A program made the position numbers and the translations under genes. Shown here piece after piece: positions 53,036 to 62,983 of a stretch of DNA of 64,000 nucleotides; position 1 is the stretch's first letter; each line of letters begins with the position of its first letter. The stretch lies in NCBI RefSeq assembly GCF_016745425.1, contig NZ_JAERVK010000007.1, positions 62,001-126,000 on the forward strand, read 5' to 3'. This DNA is from Candidatus Methylomicrobium oryzae. Its GTDB lineage: Bacteria > Pseudomonadota > Gammaproteobacteria > Methylococcales > Methylomonadaceae. The notes under the pieces were generated by a model. The model did no database searches. It worked only from the letters and a program-made list of their open reading frames with translations, and had not been told where the DNA came from.

Positions 53036-55795
53036 TTAACGAAGATCTTCCGTGCCTTGCAGAAAATCGGCGGTGCGTACATCCGGCACGATGATGCGTT
53101 TGCCGTGTCGGAGGGCTGAGCCGCAACTCGTGGCGGTTCTGATCGAGACGGTCCGCCAATACTGGGCCGACTCCGGATTGAAATTACGCCACGTGAGAAG
53201 TCGCAGCGCGCTGCGTTCGGCGTCGAGCATTTGAAGGCTGCCGAAATCCGCGCGCATGATCGCCATCGCCGCGTCGAGGATCTGCTCGTAAAGTCTTTCG
53301 TTGTTTTCATCTTCGATGAGCGCGCTGCTGATTTTTTGCAGTTGTTTCGCATCTTCCAGTTCGCGAGCGAGCTGCGCCCGGCTTTCACTCAAGGCTTGCT
53401 TGGCTAAGATGGCGTCTTCCAGCACGTTAAGCGCGGCGCGGCGTGCATCGCGTTCCTCAAGCGCTTTTTTGTTTGCCTGCCGCATCTGCATCAGCGTGAG
53501 AAACGCGTCGACGCGGGTGAGCAGTTCGCGCGCGTTGAACGGCTTGATGAGATAATCGTCCGCGCCTGCCTGCAATCCTTCGACGCGCGCTTCTTCTCCG
53601 GCGCGTGCGGACAGCATGATGACGGGCGTGTCGCGGGTGCGGGTATCGGCGCGCAATTCGCTGAGCAGTCCGAAACCGTCGAGATGGGGCATCATCACGT
53701 CGGCCAACACCAAATCGGGCGGATTTTCGCGCGCTGCGGCCAGCGCCATGCGGCCGTCCGCCACCGCTTGGACCTGGTAGTGCGCAGATAACAAGCCGGA
53801 GACGTAATGCCGCATATCGGCGTTGTCGTCGGCGACGAGGATGCGCGGAGTTTGGCCCTTTTTACCTATGATTGTCGGGTATGGCGCGGGTGAGATCTTG
53901 TCGGCAACCACCGGAACGGCGGCGATCACGTCGCCTGGGTCAGCGTCCGGCAGCCACCGCAGAGCCTCCTCGACGAAGGGATTGTTTCCGGCGGGAACAG
54001 CAACGGCGGGGTCGCCTTCGACATCGTTGACTTGGTCCGCCGGCAGATGGGCGCGCCCGAACGGCAGTTTGACCGTGAACGTCGTGCCGCGTCCGGGTTC
54101 GCTTTCCGCCGTGATGTACCCCCCATGCAGTTTGACGAGTTCCTGAACCAGCGCGAGTCCGATGCCGCTGCCTTCGTGCGTTCGCCCGACCACGTGTTCG
54201 ACGCGATGAAAACGCTCGAAAATGCGCGGCATCTCTTCGGCGGCGATACCGATGCCGGTGTCACGCACCGTCAGAACCGCGCAAGGGCCTGCCGCACGCA
54301 TACCGACTTCGATCTCACCCTGAAGCGTAAATTTGAAGGCGTTGGAGATGAGATTCAAGACAATTTTTTCCCACATCTCGCGGTCGACATACACCCGTTC
54401 GGGCAGTACTTTACTGGTCACGATGAGACTCATTCCGGCGTGCTCGATGGCCGCGCGGAACACGCTGGCCAGATCCGTCGTGTGCGTAGCGAGATCGGTC
54501 GGCTGGTAGGTCGCCCGGACTCGCCCGGCCTCGATCCGGGAAAAGTCCAATAGCGTATTGACGAGCCGCAACAGCCGCAACCCGTTGCGATGGACGATCG
54601 TAAGCAGTCCTTTCGCCGACGGCGCAATCTCTGCATCGTTATGCGCGAGCAGTTCTTCCACGGGACCCAACATCAGCGTCAGCGGCGTCCGAAACTCATG
54701 GCTCACATTTGAGAAAAAGACCGTCTTGGCGCGATTGATCTCGGCAAGCGCCTCCGCGCGTTTGCGCTCTTCCTCGTAAGCTCGCGCGCTGGTCAATGCG
54801 TTCGTCACGCCGTCGCGAAGCGATTGATAAAACGTTCGATACGGCGCATCCAGCTCGCGGCGTGGACTCACGCCGGCCACCAGCAGTGCCAACGGATGCT
54901 TGAACCCGGAGGCGTGAATCGGCAACACAAAGGCTTGGCGCACGGATTCGGGATACGGCGGACACACGAGCGGCGGCTCGAACCGCGTGTCGAGTTCGTG
55001 CTCTTCGACGATTTGATGTTCTCTCGCCGCCTTTGCGAGCTGCCAAATCTGCGCCTCATCGTCGAGTCCCATAACGGACGGAGCGGCGACAGAGTCCGGT
55101 GCCAAGCCCGAAATCCCGGCCAGACGCGCAATTGTCCCTTCCGACTCAAGCAGGTACAGCAGCGCAAACGGCACATCGAGCGCATCATCGGCGAGCGATT
55201 GGGCAATGACCCGTCCGGATTCGGCGGTGGTTCTGGCTTCAGCCGTATCGTCGGCTAAGTCACGCACGACTTGGAGCCGTCGTTCGGCGAGCGTTTGCTG
55301 CGTCATCTCCGTGACCGGATGAAACACCCCGCCGATATTACCCATTTCGTCCCGAATCGGCGAAAGCGAAAAAGTGAAAAATGTTTCTTCCAGATACCCG
55401 TTGCGGTCAAGAAACATGCGTCGGTTGACGAGAAAATCGGTCTGCCCGCGGCTGGCGTTTTCAAACGGACCGCCGATCGCGTCCCACGCCGAAAACCAGC
55501 ATTCTTTGTAATCCTGCCCCATTGAATGGGGGTGCTTATCACCGCAAATGGGCCAGTAGCCGTCGTTATAGATTTGGACGCGCCCCGGCCCCCAAATGAT
55601 GTTAATCGGAAAGTTGGAATTGAGCGCGAGGCTGACCGTTGTCCGCAACGCGGGTGACCAGCCTTCGATCGAACCCAGCGGTGTTTTGGACCAGTCCTTT
55701 TCCCGAATCAGCTTGCCCATCTCGCCGCCCCCGGCGAGGAAATCGAACACCGCGTCCTGGGCGCCCTGCCGGCTCTTTTCGCGCTTCTTCGTCAT
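53036..55795 (-). CDS. PAS-GAF hybrid histidine kinase with receiver domain
   Basis: A 919-aa sensor kinase. The N-terminal PAS-like domain (LGSIEGWSPALRTTVSLALNSNFPINIIWG) is followed by GAF and a HisKA H-box FFSNVSHEFRTPLTLMLGPVEELLAH. The HATPase has NLISNAFKFT, DTGIGI and GSGIGLALVQELV. The receiver is RILVADDNADMRHYVSGLL with DLVLADVMMPHLDGFG and a late Lys. The start of a second GAF comes before the premature TAA at 53036-53038. It overlaps the upstream gene by four bases (ATGA), so the two signalling proteins are co-translated. Confidence 0.9.
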   Translation of the reverse strand: MTKKREKSRQGAQDAVFDFLAGGGEMGKLIREKDWSKTPLGSIEGWSPALRTTVSLALNSNFPINIIWGPGRVQIYNDGYWPICGDKHPHSMGQDYKECWFSAWDAIGGPFENASRGQTDFLVNRRMFLDRNGYLEETFFTFSLSPIRDEMGNIGGVFHPVTEMTQQTLAERRLQVVRDLADDTAEARTTAESGRVIAQSLADDALDVPFALLYLLESEGTIARLAGISGLAPDSVAAPSVMGLDDEAQIWQLAKAAREHQIVEEHELDTRFEPPLVCPPYPESVRQAFVLPIHASGFKHPLALLVAGVSPRRELDAPYRTFYQSLRDGVTNALTSARAYEEERKRAEALAEINRAKTVFFSNVSHEFRTPLTLMLGPVEELLAHNDAEIAPSAKGLLTIVHRNGLRLLRLVNTLLDFSRIEAGRVRATYQPTDLATHTTDLASVFRAAIEHAGMSLIVTSKVLPERVYVDREMWEKIVLNLISNAFKFTLQGEIEVGMRAAGPCAVLTVRDTGIGIAAEEMPRIFERFHRVEHVVGRTHEGSGIGLALVQELVKLHGGYITAESEPGRGTTFTVKLPFGRAHLPADQVNDVEGDPAVAVPAGNNPFVEEALRWLPDADPGDVIAAVPVVADKISPAPYPTIIGKKGQTPRILVADDNADMRHYVSGLLSAHYQVQAVADGRMALAAARENPPDLVLADVMMPHLDGFGLLSELRADTRTRDTPVIMLSARAGEEARVEGLQAGADDYLIKPFNARELLTRVDAFLTLMQMRQANKKALEERDARRAALNVLEDAILAKQALSESRAQLARELEDAKQLQKISSALIEDENNERLYEQILDAAMAIMRADFGSLQMLDAERSALRLLTWRNFNPESAQYWRTVSIRTATSCGSALRHGKRIIVPDVRTADFLQGTEDLR

Positions 55796-56620
55796 TGGTG
55801 TTCATCTCCGTCTTTGGGAAGCTCAAATTCCAACGGGTAGCGCTGTTCGCCATCCAGCCGTCTCGACAAGTCGTTGACTTCCTTTTTCAATTCAATCATG
55901 CGTAATTCACGTCCGACGACGAGACTGTTGAATCTCGTCAACTCGTCCAGACTCCGGCGCAAACGTTCCTCGGCGCGGGCGCGTTCAATCGCCGCCCAAA
56001 TTCTTTCGGCCGCTTCCTGCAGAATGGCTATCTCGTCCGGCCTCCATTGGCGAGGGCTGCCGTGATGAATGGCGAAAGCGGCAAGCCAGTGCCCCGCTTT
56101 GACAAACGGAATGCAGACGATCGAAACGATCTTGAGCGCTGCGAAAGACGCTAATTCGGCTTCGCTGTAACCGGATTGGTTTCTGATGTCCTCAACGACG
56201 AGCGTTTCTCCGCGCTGCAGAATTTTCACCGCGTTGCTGAAGCGGCGCATCGGAAATTCGCCGCTCAGTTTCGGAAATCCCCCTCGCGCATAGCTGTCGG
56301 CGATAATCATGGTTTCGTTGTCGATTTCGCCATACTGCACGCAATCCACTTTGAGATGCTCGCCGACGACGCGCATCGCCGCCTGTTGAATTTCAATCGG
56401 ATCCGACAATGGACGTAACGCGTCGTTCAATTTCAGGAGAAATTCCTGCCGTTCTTCGTCGCGTTTTCTTTCCGTGATGTCAATGCTCACGCCGACGTGA
56501 CCGAGATACGCGCCGTTTATGCCGAACAGCGGCTGCGCATGATTGTCGAACCATCGCCACTCGCCGTCGTAGCGGCGGATACGGTTCTGATTGTTCCAGG
56601 CGCGCCGCTCATGCCCGCCG
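55792..56620 (-). pseudogene. GAF/PAS C-terminal portion of the CheB-CheR fusion, beyond a frameshift
   Basis: It restores the reading frame lost near 56615: HERRAWNNQNRIRRYDGEW...PLFGINGAYLGHVGVSIDITERKRDEERQEFLLKLNDAL completes the last PAS. A GAF domain follows (ALKIVSIVCIPFVKAGHWLAAFAIHHG), with the C-terminal ...VVGRELRMIELKKEVNDLSRRL helix usual at the end of such sensors. As a separate ORF it could start at 56490, but no ribosome binding site is evident. Confidence 0.75.
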
Positions 56621-59600
56621 CCAGATAGTCGGCGACGTAGGCGTCTCGATCGTCCGGGTGAACGAGCGTGTGCCAGCCGATGCCGCGGATCGCTTCGGCG
56701 AACATGCCGACGAAATCGAGGAAATGCTGGTTGACGGAAACATTTTCGCCCTGGGCATCGTTATACCAGATGAGCGCGGGAGCAGCGTTTGACAATGTGC
56801 GGAATTTCTCTTCCGAATTACGCAGCGCCTCCTCGGACCGCTTGCGCTCGGTGATGTCGTTGAACAGGACGCCGACGCGGTGAAGCGCCGGGTCTCCGAT
56901 GCGGAAGGCGTAAACATCATAAAAACGTCCGAGTGCTTTGGCCTCGTTTTCAAAACGCATCGGCTCGCCCGTCTGGGCAATCCGCCCGTAAATCTCGAAC
57001 CAGTGTGCTTCGTGCTGCGGCGCGATTTCGCGCATCAACCGGCCGGCGGCGTTGGCGATACCGGTTTGTCGCTCGAATGACGGGCTGACTTGCAAATAAC
57101 GGTAATCCACCGGGCGCTCGTGTTCATCGAACAACACCTCAATCGTGCAGAAGCCTTCGTCTATCGACTCGAATAGCGTGCGGTATTGCTCTTCCGATTT
57201 GCGCAAAGCCTCCTCGCTCTCTTTCAGCGCCGCCTCGGCCCGCTTGCGCTCGGTGATGTCGGTGAAGGTCATCGCGGCACCATTGGCGGTTTGAGTCGGG
57301 TCGAGGTAGGGCCGAATCCGGCGCAAAAACCAGCGGCCGTCCCGATTAACCACCTCCCCCTCCGAAGGCTCGCCCGTACGCATCACGGCGTGTACCTCGC
57401 CAATAAAATGCGGGTCGTTGAATTTCGGCACAAAATCGGTGATCTCCCGTCCGATATCGGCGGGTCGAAGCGGAAACAGGGCGTTGATCGCCGCGGTGAA
57501 CCAGCGGATACGTAAGCTATCATCCAGGAACAACGCCATCACTTCGCCACTGCTGAGCATGTTGCTCTGCGTTTCCAATTCCTCGATTTTGGCGCGCAGC
57601 TGCGCATTGACTTTGCCGACTTCTTCATTGCTGAAGTTCAGTTGATCATTGACGGTCCTGAGTTCTTCATTCAATGCCCGCAGTTCTTCACGTGAGCTTT
57701 CCAACTCTTCGATCGTAAACTGGAACCCATCGCTCCGCTTCTCAGCCGCTTCTCCCTGGGAGGTTATTGCCGGTTGGGGCTTTCGTCCCTCCTGGGCGCC
57801 GGAGGCAAGCGGTGTCGGCACGAACGAAATCAGCAGGCGGGAGCCTTTCTCATCCTCCGCGTCATTTTGGAGCGGGGTAATCCGCAGGCTGAATGGATGC
57901 TCTCCCGGTGCGCTGCCCTGAAGCCGATCCACGGTCACGGTCCGGCGCTTCGCGATGGTATCCTCGGCCGCGATGAGCAGATCGGCCACCAGCGCCGGTT
58001 GCACGACCTGCAGTAAGTTCAGCGTCGGTTCGCCCGGCGGCAGACGCAGGAAAGCGCGGGTGTCGCCGTAAACGCGCAGAATGTTGAATTGATCGTCGAT
58101 CAGCACGGACGGCAGGTCGAACCTTTCCACCAGCGCCCGATGCGCATATTCGTCTGCAGCGGCTGTGTTCAACCTCACGTGCTGCGGGCGTCCCCGGTAT
58201 TTCGGCGAACGGGTTTCGCTGTCTAGGGCAGGACCGGTTTTCCGGTAGATGCACCACGGTCGTGACACGACCTCGAAACCACTGTGCTTCGGAGGCAGGG
58301 CTTCTCCCCGCCCGAGGAAAAGATAGCCGCCCAGACGCAAGCTACCCTGTAGCAGCGTCAGCACCTGCTGCTGTGCGGAAGGCTCCAGATAGATCAAGAG
58401 GTTGCGGCAGGTGACCAGGTCCAGATCCGAAAACGGCGGGTCCGCGAGCAAATGTTGCGGCACGAACACCAGTTTCTCCCGGAGATGCTTTTTGACCCGA
58501 TACTTGCCTGCATCGCCATCGAAGAAGCGTGCTAGGCGTTCCGGCGAGAGCGTCTCGACGGCCTTGGCGGAAAAAACGCCGCGGCCGGCGCGGGCGACAA
58601 TGTCCGGCGACACGTCGGTCGCAAAGAGCTGGAAATCGGTCGACATGTCCCACTGCTCGGCCTGTTCGGCCAGCAGCATCGCAACCGAATAGGCTTCTTC
58701 GCCGGAGGAACACGCCGGTGTCCAGACCCGGAGCGGGCGGCCGCCGTCATGGTTCAGGACCAAAGGCGCAATCACCTCCCGAGCCAGTACCTCCCAGGCG
58801 TCGGGGTCGCGAAAGAATTCGGTGACATAAATGGGAATATTCCTGATCAGCGATTCCCGTTCGGAAGGATTAGCGCGCAAGAGCTCCGCATAGTCGCGAA
58901 AGCAGTCGATGTGGCAAGTATGCATGCGTTGCTGAATACGCCAAAGCAGCGGCGTCAGCTTATAGCCGCTCAAATCGAAGCCGGCCTGGCGGCAGATAAG
59001 GTTCACTATCTCCGCGATTTTTTCACTCTCTGCGCAATTGGATTTTGGACGGGGATAGGAAGGCGAGAGGCAGGCCAGCAATTCGGCAGCGATCGCTTCG
59101 ATCGGCAAAATATGGCTCGCTGCCCCTGCCGCAATCGCCGCAAGCGGCATGCCATCATGCTGCGCAGTCAGAGGATCCTGCACGAAGACCAGGCCGCCCG
59201 CCTGCCGGACCCGTATTGCGCCGGCCGCGCCGTCGCTGCCGCTGCCCGAAAGCACGACCGCCAGGGCTTGCGTGCCTTGTTCGGCGGCCAGGCTTTCGAA
59301 GAAGGTATCGATGGTGTCGATGCCGGGGCGGACACTGCCGGAAAACGGACGGCTGCGTAAGCGGCCTTCTTCCAAGGCCAGGATCTCACCCGGCGCAATG
59401 ACATAGACGTGATCGGCTTCCACGGTCATGCCGTCCCGGGCCTCGCAGACGGGCAGAACGGTGGCTTTTTGCAGCAGCTCGACCAGTCGGCTCGGCTGTT
59501 CGGGGAGCAGGTGCTGGATGACCGCAAACGCCAGACCGGTCCGATGCGGCAATGCCTTGAACAAGCGTTGCAGCGCTTCGATGCCGCCGGCCGAGGCACC

Positions 59601-59693
59601 GATGCCGGCGACGGGGAAGTCCGGTGCTTGCCGCCGAGTATTATCGGCCGCGGTCAGTGGAGCCTCGGAAGTCATATTAAGGCTGCTACCCAT
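56517..59693 (-). CDS. CheB-CheR-PAS chemotaxis-like signalling protein, frameshifted near its 3' end
   Basis: A 1058-aa ORF. The CheB methylesterase domain (GIGASAGGIEALQRLFKAL, FAVIQHLLP, VVLSGSGSDGAAG) has the Ser-His-Asp triad. The CheR methyltransferase has IYVTEFFRDPDAW, VWTPACSSGEEAYSVAMLL, ATDVSPDIV and TCRNLLIYL. A coiled coil (EELESSREELRALNEELRTVNDQL) and three PAS domains follow. The reading frame breaks in the last PAS, near 56615 in a GGCGGCGGGC run, giving the non-homologous end APGTIRTVSAATTASGDG. Such fusions act in chemosensory-like pathways; here they are coupled to the hybrid kinase. Confidence 0.9.
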   Translation of the reverse strand: MGSSLNMTSEAPLTAADNTRRQAPDFPVAGIGASAGGIEALQRLFKALPHRTGLAFAVIQHLLPEQPSRLVELLQKATVLPVCEARDGMTVEADHVYVIAPGEILALEEGRLRSRPFSGSVRPGIDTIDTFFESLAAEQGTQALAVVLSGSGSDGAAGAIRVRQAGGLVFVQDPLTAQHDGMPLAAIAAGAASHILPIEAIAAELLACLSPSYPRPKSNCAESEKIAEIVNLICRQAGFDLSGYKLTPLLWRIQQRMHTCHIDCFRDYAELLRANPSERESLIRNIPIYVTEFFRDPDAWEVLAREVIAPLVLNHDGGRPLRVWTPACSSGEEAYSVAMLLAEQAEQWDMSTDFQLFATDVSPDIVARAGRGVFSAKAVETLSPERLARFFDGDAGKYRVKKHLREKLVFVPQHLLADPPFSDLDLVTCRNLLIYLEPSAQQQVLTLLQGSLRLGGYLFLGRGEALPPKHSGFEVVSRPWCIYRKTGPALDSETRSPKYRGRPQHVRLNTAAADEYAHRALVERFDLPSVLIDDQFNILRVYGDTRAFLRLPPGEPTLNLLQVVQPALVADLLIAAEDTIAKRRTVTVDRLQGSAPGEHPFSLRITPLQNDAEDEKGSRLLISFVPTPLASGAQEGRKPQPAITSQGEAAEKRSDGFQFTIEELESSREELRALNEELRTVNDQLNFSNEEVGKVNAQLRAKIEELETQSNMLSSGEVMALFLDDSLRIRWFTAAINALFPLRPADIGREITDFVPKFNDPHFIGEVHAVMRTGEPSEGEVVNRDGRWFLRRIRPYLDPTQTANGAAMTFTDITERKRAEAALKESEEALRKSEEQYRTLFESIDEGFCTIEVLFDEHERPVDYRYLQVSPSFERQTGIANAAGRLMREIAPQHEAHWFEIYGRIAQTGEPMRFENEAKALGRFYDVYAFRIGDPALHRVGVLFNDITERKRSEEALRNSEEKFRTLSNAAPALIWYNDAQGENVSVNQHFLDFVGMFAEAIRGIGWHTLVHPDDRDAYVADYLAAGMSGAPGTIRTVSAATTASGDGSTIMRSRCSA

Positions 59694-59739
59694 TGCAAAC
59701 TGCCCATCGGGTTCCTCTGAGTATCCTCATGGAGCATGA

Positions 59740-60298
59740 GAGCGACTCGGAGCTACCCAGGGGCTGAAGATTTTTATCGTGAAGTATTTCTTAACTAATT
59801 ACAAATATTAGCGCTTCGGGCGGAAAATCGCCCTTCGCTAAAGAAGGTCAATGAGAATCTCCTTCAAGAAGATAGGTTGCGGCTGAACTCCTATCCGCAT
59901 TAGGCATCACGATTAATTAAATAGTTCTGAATATCTACCTTAAAAAGAGTAGTTACCCTAAGCCGATGAGCGGCAAGGATCTTTTTCGGTCTACCATCCA
60001 TAGTGTAGCGATTGGCGGGTTATAATTTTGATGGCTGTCGTTGGCTGCGATAAATTTCACCGGCTGCAAGGAATCGAATTGAGACGATCAAAATTTAATA
60101 TTCCTTTTGCCGTATATCCGGCGCAGTGAATAGAAGCCTTAGTATCACAAGGAGAGCGATCGGGCCGCCAAAAACCTAAGTTCTTTAGGGGGCGTTAAAC
60201 TTGCTATGTATTCCCTAAATTTGTCTACAAAATGCCTATAATTTTTTTGCAGGCAAAAAAAAGGACTTGTGATTTCTCACAAATCCTTGATTTATTTA
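59740..60298. other. Intergenic region before the second element
   Basis: About 560 AT-rich bases with no credible ORF. GGGCG-GAAAAT-CGCCC forms a small hairpin near 59818. There is no clear promoter for the minus-strand CheB-CheR gene. Confidence 0.5.
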
Positions 60299-60346
60299 GT
60301 AGCGGGGGCTGGATTTGAACCAACGACCTTCGGGTTATGAGCCCGA
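60299..60346 (-). other. 3' half of initiator tRNA-fMet: attachment site of second element
   Basis: Read on the minus strand, the complete anticodon stem-loop TCGGG-CTCATAA-CCCGA, the variable region, the T arm and the CCCCCGC 3' acceptor strand of initiator tRNA are present. The 5' half is replaced by unrelated AT-rich DNA. This fits an att site left by integration into a tRNA-fMet gene, with the intact gene at the other end outside the window. Confidence 0.8.
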
Positions 60347-60533
60347 ACAACTATCATATTATTGCCGTTGACTGACGTTTATTAAAAATATTATTACTAC
60401 TATTTTCAGCAATTTATTATCACTCACCAAGAGTCACAAATTCCCCAATATTGACAAATATTGACCAAATCGGGTTACATATGGGTTACACGAAACCCAT
60501 GTAACTTACTCAACCGAACTTCGGGGGTGGTCA

Positions 60534-61844
60534 ATGTCGAAGCTCAAATTCACCTCAGGCCGTATAAACGAGTTCGTCTGCCCGCCAGACAAGCATCAGG
60601 TTTTCATTTGGGACAGCGAATCACCCGGCTTAGGCTTACGCGCCACCAAAGGCGCTAAATCTTATATCTACCAAGGCAAACTCAACGGCAAGGCCATCAG
60701 GGTTACAATCGGCGATCCGAAGACCTGGAGCATCAAAGACGCCCAGGCCGAAGCACGTCGCCTGCAAACCCTGATCGATGAAGGCAGCGATCCGCGCCAG
60801 ATCAAGGCAGAAAAAATCGCTCAAGCCGAGGCAGCGCGGGAGCAGGCCAAAGCCGAAGCGATGCGCAACAGCATCATGGTGCAATCGGTTTGGGATGAAT
60901 ACCTAAACCACCACCAATGCTATTGGGGCGACCGTCATTTCAAGGATCATCAAAACCTTTCGCAAGCCGGCGGCCTGCCCAAAAAGCGCGGCAACGGCGT
61001 TACCGTGCAAGGCGTTCTCTATCCCCTGCTCCAAATGCGCATGGTCGACGTCAGCGCCAGCGTTCTGAGCGATTGGCAAAAGCAGGAAGCCCAAACCCGC
61101 GCCAACAATGCCCGGCAAGGCTTCGAGCTGTTCCGGGCATTCTGGCGCTGGTGCGGCCAGCATAAGGATTATGCCGCTCTAATCGATGCCCAGGCGGTCG
61201 AGAATCAAGACCTCCGGAAGAAAGTTCCGAACCGGAAAACCAAAAAATTCGACGTGCTGCAGCGGGCTCACCTGGCGGAATGGTTCGGCGCGATCCGCGG
61301 CCTCAGCAATCCGGTGATCAGTGCCTACCTGCAAGGCTTATTACTGACCGGTGCCCGGCGTGAAGAATTGGGCGAGCTGAAATGGTCCGACGTGGATTTC
61401 AAACTGGGCGCCATGTGGATCAAGGACAAGGTGGACGCCGAAGGCCGGATGATTCCTTTAACCCCCTACTTGGCCAGTCTGATAAAAGCCCTGCCCCGCC
61501 GCAACGAGTGGGTATTCTCGAGCCCCACAGCCGCTGACGGCAAGCTGGCTGAGCCGCGCATTGCCCATACCCGGGCACTGGTAGCGGCCGGTCTCGATCA
61601 CGTTACCCTGCACGGCTTACGGCGCACCTTCGCCAGCTTGGCCGAATGGGTGGAAATGCCGGTCGGCGTCGTGGCGCAGATCATGGGACACGCACCCAAC
61701 GCCACCGCCGAACGCCATTACAAGAGCCGGCCGCTTGAATTACTGGCCATCTGGCATGGCAAATATGAAGCATGGATTTTGGAACAAGCCGGCGTGGAGT
61801 TTGCGCAGGCCGATCAGGCGCAGGGTTTGCGCGTTGTTAAATAA
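60534..61844 (+). CDS. int: P4-type tyrosine integrase of the second element
   Basis: A 436-aa integrase. The N-terminal DUF4102 domain (DKHQVFIWDSESPGLGLRATKGAKSYIYQGKL) is followed by a core-binding domain. The catalytic domain has Arg in LTGARREELGELKW, H-x-x-R in HGLRRTFASLAEW, GH in IMGHAPN and Tyr in ERHYKSRPLELL. The start at 60534 follows a GGGGGTGG run. It is only distantly similar to the integrase at 14202 and beside a different tRNA, so this is an independent element. Confidence 0.94.
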   Translation: MSKLKFTSGRINEFVCPPDKHQVFIWDSESPGLGLRATKGAKSYIYQGKLNGKAIRVTIGDPKTWSIKDAQAEARRLQTLIDEGSDPRQIKAEKIAQAEAAREQAKAEAMRNSIMVQSVWDEYLNHHQCYWGDRHFKDHQNLSQAGGLPKKRGNGVTVQGVLYPLLQMRMVDVSASVLSDWQKQEAQTRANNARQGFELFRAFWRWCGQHKDYAALIDAQAVENQDLRKKVPNRKTKKFDVLQRAHLAEWFGAIRGLSNPVISAYLQGLLLTGARREELGELKWSDVDFKLGAMWIKDKVDAEGRMIPLTPYLASLIKALPRRNEWVFSSPTAADGKLAEPRIAHTRALVAAGLDHVTLHGLRRTFASLAEWVEMPVGVVAQIMGHAPNATAERHYKSRPLELLAIWHGKYEAWILEQAGVEFAQADQAQGLRVVK

Positions 61845-61864
61845 CTTAAATCAGGGGATAAATC

Positions 61865-62305
61865 ATGAGCGATAAAAAAATTAAGTTTGACCTGTCCGAA
61901 GACGGAGAGCTTCCTTTCATCAGCGGGAAAACGGGATTTGCTGACATCCTTTCGATTGGAGCATTAGCACACACCAAAAAGCGCGTTTATGAGCCCAATC
62001 GCGCCACCCTCCAATACCAAACCGACGAAGCCGGAATGGAGGGGATCATTCACACCACTGAACGGGCTTTAGAAACAATAAACGATATCGTCAATATTCT
62101 GGGGCTGCTGCTTGTTGGCGATCCAAACACCATTAACGAGCATGATATAAATAAAGCCGGCTGGTCTTTTGTGGCGCTCAGCGAATTGTCGGCGGCGCTC
62201 ATCTTTGAAATGAATGAAATGCAATTTGCACAAAAAGGCCTTGCCGACGAAAAGGCAAAGCCCCACGCCGCTACAGTAACAGAGCTTAAAAAAGGGCGGC
62301 ATTGA
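61865..62305 (+). CDS. Hypothetical protein (146 aa)
   Basis: An acidic 146-aa cytosolic protein of unknown family. Recognisable parts are a disordered start (MSDKKIKFDLSEDGELPFISGKTGF) and a helical centre (GIIHTTERALETINDIVNILGLLLVGDPN). A second helical part is WSFVALSELSAALIFEMNEMQFAQKG. An AGGGGATAA element precedes the ATG, 20 bases after the integrase. Confidence 0.7.
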   Translation: MSDKKIKFDLSEDGELPFISGKTGFADILSIGALAHTKKRVYEPNRATLQYQTDEAGMEGIIHTTERALETINDIVNILGLLLVGDPNTINEHDINKAGWSFVALSELSAALIFEMNEMQFAQKGLADEKAKPHAATVTELKKGRH

Positions 62306-62384
62306 TCAAGTTACAGCGGTTTTTCCCTGCGGCTGATGTAAAAAGCAGTATTGCAACCTGTAAAGCCTAAAGATACACTAAATC

Positions 62385-62663
62385 ATGATCAAGAGCTTTC
62401 GCCATAAAGGAATTCAGCAGTTCTTTGAATCTGGTTCGAAAGCCGGGATTCAAGCAGAACACGCCGGCAAGCTGGCGCGGCAATTGATGGTGCTGAATGC
62501 GGCGAAATGTCCGCAGGAAATGGACGTGCCAGGCTGGCGGCTGCATCCGCTCAAAGGCGAGCTGGCCGATCATTGGGCCGTGAAGGTCAACGGCAATTGG
62601 CGGCTCACGTTCGCTTTCGAAAGCGAGGACGCGGTTCTTGTTGATTATCAGGATTATCATTGA
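62385..62663 (+). CDS. higB: HigB/RelE-type toxin
   Basis: A 92-aa toxin of the RelE/HigB mRNA-interferase family: MIKSFRHKGIQQFFESGSKAGI at the start, ARQLMVLNAAKCPQEMDVPGWRLHPLKGELADHWAVKVNGNWRLTFAFE with the catalytic basic residues, and DYQDYH at the end. Gene order toxin-antitoxin (HigBA) and the 9-base gap to the HTH antitoxin are typical. It would stabilise the element. Confidence 0.93.
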   Translation: MIKSFRHKGIQQFFESGSKAGIQAEHAGKLARQLMVLNAAKCPQEMDVPGWRLHPLKGELADHWAVKVNGNWRLTFAFESEDAVLVDYQDYH

Positions 62664-62672
62664 GGTGTACAG

Positions 62673-62969
62673 ATGACGATGTTCAACCCGCCCCATCCGG
62701 GCAGTATTTTGAAGGAAGACGTGCTTCCCGAGCTGGGCATCAGCGTGACCGAAGCGGCACAGCAATTGGGCGTATCCCGCGTGGCACTGTCCCGGTTGAT
62801 TAACGGCAAAGCCGGCATCAGCGCCGACATGGCGATCCGGCTGGAAGCCTGGATGAAAGGACCGACCGCCGAAAGCTGGGTGCGCATGCAGGCCGAATAT
62901 GATTTGTGGCAGGCCAGACAAAAACCGAAGCCAGACGTGACGCCGATCGATAGACCAAAGGCGGCATAA
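62673..62969 (+). CDS. higA: HigA-type antitoxin
   Basis: A 98-aa HTH antitoxin: [57 protein letters not shown], followed by a tail ([21 protein letters not shown]). It should neutralise HigB and repress the operon. Confidence 0.94.
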   Translation: MTMFNPPHPGSILKEDVLPELGISVTEAAQQLGVSRVALSRLINGKAGISADMAIRLEAWMKGPTAESWVRMQAEYDLWQARQKPKPDVTPIDRPKAA

Positions 62970-62983
62970 CCTTTTGCCGCGCC

